Below are positions 12,651 to 15,638 of a stretch of 15,638 bases of DNA, one piece after another. This DNA comes from Pseudomonadota bacterium (lineage in GTDB: Bacteria; Pseudomonadota; Gammaproteobacteria; Burkholderiales; Burkholderiaceae_D). How positions within the stretch are numbered: position 1 is the stretch's first letter; each line of letters opens with the position of its first letter. The DNA is taken from contig JAEZVM010000365.1 of assembly GCA_023420795.1 (NCBI GenBank), positions 1-15,638 on the forward strand, read 5' to 3'. Position numbers and translations under genes: made by a program. The notes beneath the pieces were generated by a model that was given only the letters and a program-made list of their open reading frames with translations, was not told the origin of the DNA and did not search any database.

Positions 12651-15347
12651 ATGACGGCTGATCCGGTTTCGGGCACGCCCGCAAGCGTCTCCGTGCGAGA
12701 CGGCGCAGCATGGCATGTGCTCGACACGGATTCCGTTGCCGGTAGGTTCGGCGTTGATCAGCACACGGGTCTGACGCCGCAGGAAGCCGCCGCCCGGCTG
12801 GAACGGCATGGCACCAACAGCATCCGGGAAAAACCGCCGCGCCCGCTGTGGCGCATGTTCCTCGACCAGTTCGCCGATTTCATGATCCTGGTGCTGATCG
12901 CTGCTGCGATCGTGTCGGGCGTCGTTGGTGATCTGAAGGACACGCTGGCGATCGTGGTGATCCTGCTGCTCAACGCCATCATCGGCTTCATCCAGGAAGT
13001 GCGCGCGGAACGGGCGATGGCTGCATTGAAGAAAATGGCGGCGACCAATGCGACGGTACTGCGCGACGGCGAAAGGCTGGTCGTGCCCGCATCGGAGCTC
13101 GTTCCGGGCGATGTGGTCCTGCTCGAGGCGGGCAATGTAGTGCCTGCCGATATGCGCCTGACGAACGTCTTCCAGCTCAAGGTGGACGAAGCCGTGCTAA
13201 CCGGCGAGGCCACCACCGTCGAGAAAAGCAGCAATGCGCTTCCGGCTGACGCGCAGGCGGAAACGCTACCGCTGGGCGACCGGCTGAACATGGCTTTCAA
13301 GGGAACCACGGCAACCTACGGGCGCGGAACCGGCATCGTCGTCGCCACCGGCATGGCAACCGAACTCGGCAAGATCGCCGAAATGCTGGATACGGCGCAG
13401 GAACTCCGGACGCCGCTGCAGAAACGGCTTGCCTCTTTCGGCAAGCGCCTCGGGCTGGCGGTGCTCGTGATCTGCGCGATCATCTTCGCGTTCGGGCTGC
13501 TCCGCGGGGAATCGCTGATACTGATGTTTCTCACCGCGGTCAGCCTGGCGGTGGCCGCGATCCCGGAAGCGCTGCCGGCCGTGGTCACCATCTCGCTTGC
13601 ACTCGGCGCGCGCAAGATGGTGCAGCAGAACGCGCTGATCCGGCGACTGCCTGCGGTGGAAACCCTGGGGTCGGTCACCTACATCTGCTCGGACAAGACC
13701 GGCACGCTGACACAGAACCGCATGCATGTGGCGGAACTCAGCACGGTCGCATCCACGTTGCAGAACGGCGACGCGGCTCCGACGCAGGAACCATGGAACA
13801 GCCTGTTCGCGGCGCTGGCGCTGTCCAATGACGCCAGCCGCGACCATCAGGACCGCACGACCGGCGACCCGACGGAAGTGGCGCTCTACCTTGCCGCGCT
13901 CGAGGCGGGCCATGACAAGCAGGCGCTGGAAGAAGATATTGTGCGCGTGTTCGAGCTGCCGTTCGATTCGGACCGCAAGCGAATGACGACCGTGCATCGG
14001 CGCGAAGACTCCATCATGGCCTTCACCAAGGGCGCGCCGGAAGCGGTAATTCCCTTATGTGACAGCGTGCTCGGACCGGATAGCGAGGAAGCGATCGAGC
14101 GGGAGGCAGTGCTGGCGACCGCTGACCGGATGGCGGCGCGCGGCCTGCGCGTACTTGCGATCGCACGACGCCACTGGCCGGACCTGCCGCAGCAGCACAG
14201 CCATGCCGAGATCGAAAGCAGCCTGGTATTGATCGGCCTGGTCGGTCTGATCGACCCGCCGCGAGCGGAAGCGCAGGAAGCCGTTCGCATGTGCAGGTCG
14301 GCGGGCATCACGCCGGTAATGATCACCGGCGACCATGCCGCTACCGCGCTGGCAATCGCGCGCCAGCTGGGAATCGCGGGCGAATCGGATCACGCAGTGA
14401 CCGGAGCGGAGCTGGCTGCGATGAGCGACGAGGAATTCCGCCGCCGGGTGGCGCATATCCGCGTCTATGCCCGCGTCGATCCGGCGCAGAAGATCCGCAT
14501 CGTCGAAGCCCTGCAGGCGCGGGGCGAATTCGTCGCGATGACGGGCGACGGCGTGAACGACGCACCGGCTTTGAAACGCGCTGACATCGGCGTGGCCATG
14601 GGCAAAGGTGGCACCGATGTCGCCCGCGAGGCATCCAGTCTCGTTCTGCTGGACGACAATTTCGCCACCATCGTCGGCGCGGTGCGCGAGGGGCGGCGCA
14701 TCTTCGACAACATCCGCAAGTTCATCCGCTTCGCAATGACCGGCAACTCGGCGGAAATCTGGGTCATCTTCCTCGCGCCCTTTCTCGGACTGCCGATTCC
14801 GCTGCTGCCGATTCATATTCTGTGGATCAACCTGCTCACCGACGGCCTGCCCGGCCTCGCGCTCGCAGCGGAGCCGGCTGAGAAAGGCATCATGCAGCGG
14901 CCGCCCCGCCCGCCCGGAGAAAGCATCTTCGCGCACGGCATCTGGCAGCACATCGTGTGGGTCGGGCTGACCATCGCCGCGGTATCGCTGTTCGCGCAGG
15001 CATGGGCAATCCACCTTGGCTCGGCGCACTGGCAGACCATGGTCTTCACCGTGCTGACGCTGTCGCAGATGGGCCATGTGCTGGTGATTCGCTCGGAGCG
15101 GCAATCGCTGCTGCAACTGGGGCTGTTCTCGAACAAGCCGCTGCTCGGCGCGGTGCTGCTGACCTTCCTGCTGCAGATGGCGACGATCTATGTACCGTTC
15201 CTGAATCCGATCTTCAGCACTGCGCCGCTGACGCTGTCGGAGCTCGGTTTCTGCCTGCTGCTGTCGATGGTGGTGATGGTGGTCGTGGAGATGGAGAAGC
15301 TGCTGGTGCGCCGGGGCCGGCTGTATGCGGAACCGGCAAGCCAGTGA
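12651..15347 (+). CDS. Cation-transporting P-type ATPase, Ca2+-type (P2A, SERCA-like)
   Basis: An 898-residue inner-membrane pump that uses ATP to export a divalent cation, most likely Ca2+. The cation-ATPase N-terminal domain is at ~21-70. M1-M2 lie around 75-117, and the actuator loop has TGEA (184-187) where TGES is usual. M4 carries VAAIPEALP (301-309). The phosphorylation site is D348 in DKTGTLT. The nucleotide domain has KGAPE (460-464), and the hinge is TGDGVNDAP (631-639). M5 has N699-x2-E702 and M6 has N727, T730 and D731 (NLLTDG). These match the SERCA calcium ligands (E309, N768, E771, N796, T799, D800). The M8 ligand Glu908 is replaced by Gln806 (LSQMGH), which suggests one altered site. 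The ribosome binding site is weak, so translation may depend on coupling to the stress protein gene upstream. Confidence 0.92.
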   Translation: MTADPVSGTPASVSVRDGAAWHVLDTDSVAGRFGVDQHTGLTPQEAAARLERHGTNSIREKPPRPLWRMFLDQFADFMILVLIAAAIVSGVVGDLKDTLAIVVILLLNAIIGFIQEVRAERAMAALKKMAATNATVLRDGERLVVPASELVPGDVVLLEAGNVVPADMRLTNVFQLKVDEAVLTGEATTVEKSSNALPADAQAETLPLGDRLNMAFKGTTATYGRGTGIVVATGMATELGKIAEMLDTAQELRTPLQKRLASFGKRLGLAVLVICAIIFAFGLLRGESLILMFLTAVSLAVAAIPEALPAVVTISLALGARKMVQQNALIRRLPAVETLGSVTYICSDKTGTLTQNRMHVAELSTVASTLQNGDAAPTQEPWNSLFAALALSNDASRDHQDRTTGDPTEVALYLAALEAGHDKQALEEDIVRVFELPFDSDRKRMTTVHRREDSIMAFTKGAPEAVIPLCDSVLGPDSEEAIEREAVLATADRMAARGLRVLAIARRHWPDLPQQHSHAEIESSLVLIGLVGLIDPPRAEAQEAVRMCRSAGITPVMITGDHAATALAIARQLGIAGESDHAVTGAELAAMSDEEFRRRVAHIRVYARVDPAQKIRIVEALQARGEFVAMTGDGVNDAPALKRADIGVAMGKGGTDVAREASSLVLLDDNFATIVGAVREGRRIFDNIRKFIRFAMTGNSAEIWVIFLAPFLGLPIPLLPIHILWINLLTDGLPGLALAAEPAEKGIMQRPPRPPGESIFAHGIWQHIVWVGLTIAAVSLFAQAWAIHLGSAHWQTMVFTVLTLSQMGHVLVIRSERQSLLQLGLFSNKPLLGAVLLTFLLQMATIYVPFLNPIFSTAPLTLSELGFCLLLSMVVMVVVEMEKLLVRRGRLYAEPASQ

Positions 15348-15358
15348 AATTACTTAGT

Positions 15359-15441
15359 TTGTCATTCCGAGCACAGCGAGGAATCTCGCGCGATTGCGGG
15401 CAGGAGGACGACGAGATTCCTCACTGCGTTCGGAATGACAA
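15359..15441. repeat. Long hairpin-forming intergenic repeat
   Basis: The 30-base arms at 15359-15388 and 15412-15441 are inverted copies matching at 27 of 30 positions, with a 23-base loop. The outer part reads TTGTCATTCCGA and the inner part GAGGAATCTCG. This sequence type (GTCATTCCGAGC...GCGAGGAATCT) recurs in intergenic regions of many bacteria as a palindromic repeat; that is recall, not a search. It lies 11 bases past the ATPase stop and between convergent genes, so it may also limit read-through from both sides, though no T-run follows. Confidence 0.85.
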
Positions 15442-15477
15442 GGATTGAGGTAGCGTCTTTATCGGCTGAGAACGGAA

Positions 15478-15638
15478 CTACGCATACATACGTTCTCGCA
15501 GCCACTTGGTGGCGATGAACTTCACGCCCTTCTCCACCGGCTCGCCCGCGTGCAGCGAGTTCTGCTCGGGCACGCGATAGACGTCGGTGTTCGCGAAAAA
15601 CACCGCGCTTCCTTTTTTCGGCTGCACCTGCAGGCCGA
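15478..15638 (-). CDS. 2OG-Fe(II) oxygenase, prolyl-4-hydroxylase-like (partial, C-terminal end)
   Basis: Only the last 52 residues are visible, ending in TAG at 15478; the rest lies past the right edge. The segment GSAVFFANTD, followed by SLHAGEPVEKGVKFIATKW and RERMYA, is the distal half of a prolyl-4-hydroxylase-type double-stranded beta-helix. It carries the third iron ligand His (SLHAGEPV) and, ten residues on, the 2-oxoglutarate-binding Lys (KGVKFIATKW). Such enzymes hydroxylate proline or related residues using O2, Fe(II) and 2-oxoglutarate. The substrate cannot be told from this fragment. It converges on the P-type ATPase, with the hairpin repeat between them. Confidence 0.85.
   Translation of the reverse strand, partial: GLQVQPKKGSAVFFANTDVYRVPEQNSLHAGEPVEKGVKFIATKWLRERMYA

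Overview
The window is a GC-rich, gene-dense stretch of what looks like a Gram-negative, probably betaproteobacterial (Burkholderiales-like) chromosome. This placement is an inference from gene content: a PBP7-type endopeptidase, a CHASE2 cyclase / SH3 / M48 operon, an NfeD-slipin pair, a MASE1 kinase with a FixJ-type regulator, and an FNR-type box. I see no tRNA, rRNA, CRISPR array, insertion sequence or phage gene. Genes fill almost the whole window, and no gene-free gap exceeds about 170 bases.

Layout, left to right. (1) 1-3008, minus strand: a universal stress protein gene followed 18 bases later by the start of a Mrp-type Na+/H+ antiporter (subunit A), which runs off the left edge. (2) 3009-3172: a divergent control region holding a perfect 13-bp inverted repeat and a tandem GTWCCCCTWA motif. 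(3) 3173-5367, plus strand: a MASE1 membrane histidine kinase and its FixJ/NarL-type response regulator, overlapping by 4 bases. (4) 5381-6362, minus strand: a terminator and a PBP7-like D-Ala-D-Ala endopeptidase with a palindromic operator-like site in its promoter. (5) 6513-9806, minus strand: a tight operon encoding a CHASE2 adenylate cyclase, a periplasmic SH3 protein and an M48 metalloprotease (4-base overlap, then a 1-base gap). (6) 9807-9974: a second divergent control region with two short perfect inverted repeats and a recognisable cyclase promoter. (7) 9975-12091, plus strand: an NfeD membrane serine protease and its slipin/stomatin partner. (8) 12092-15347, plus strand: an FNR/Anr-type promoter, a small ATP-binding-type universal stress protein and a Ca2+-type P-type ATPase. 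(9) 15359-15441: a long hairpin repeat. (10) 15478-15638, minus strand: the C-terminal end of a 2OG-Fe(II) (prolyl-4-hydroxylase-like) oxygenase.

The shared theme is envelope and ion homeostasis under stress: Na+/H+ exchange, Ca2+ export, peptidoglycan hydrolysis, membrane protein quality control, cAMP signalling, and two separate links between a stress protein and an ion transporter. The strongest regulatory reading is that the usp2-ATPase unit is switched on at low oxygen by an FNR/Anr protein. Its box sits at the class II distance from a plausible -10. The more speculative reading is that the FixJ-type regulator controls its own operon and the usp-mrp operon from the repeats between them. 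All individual families are known. The most interesting material is in the control regions.
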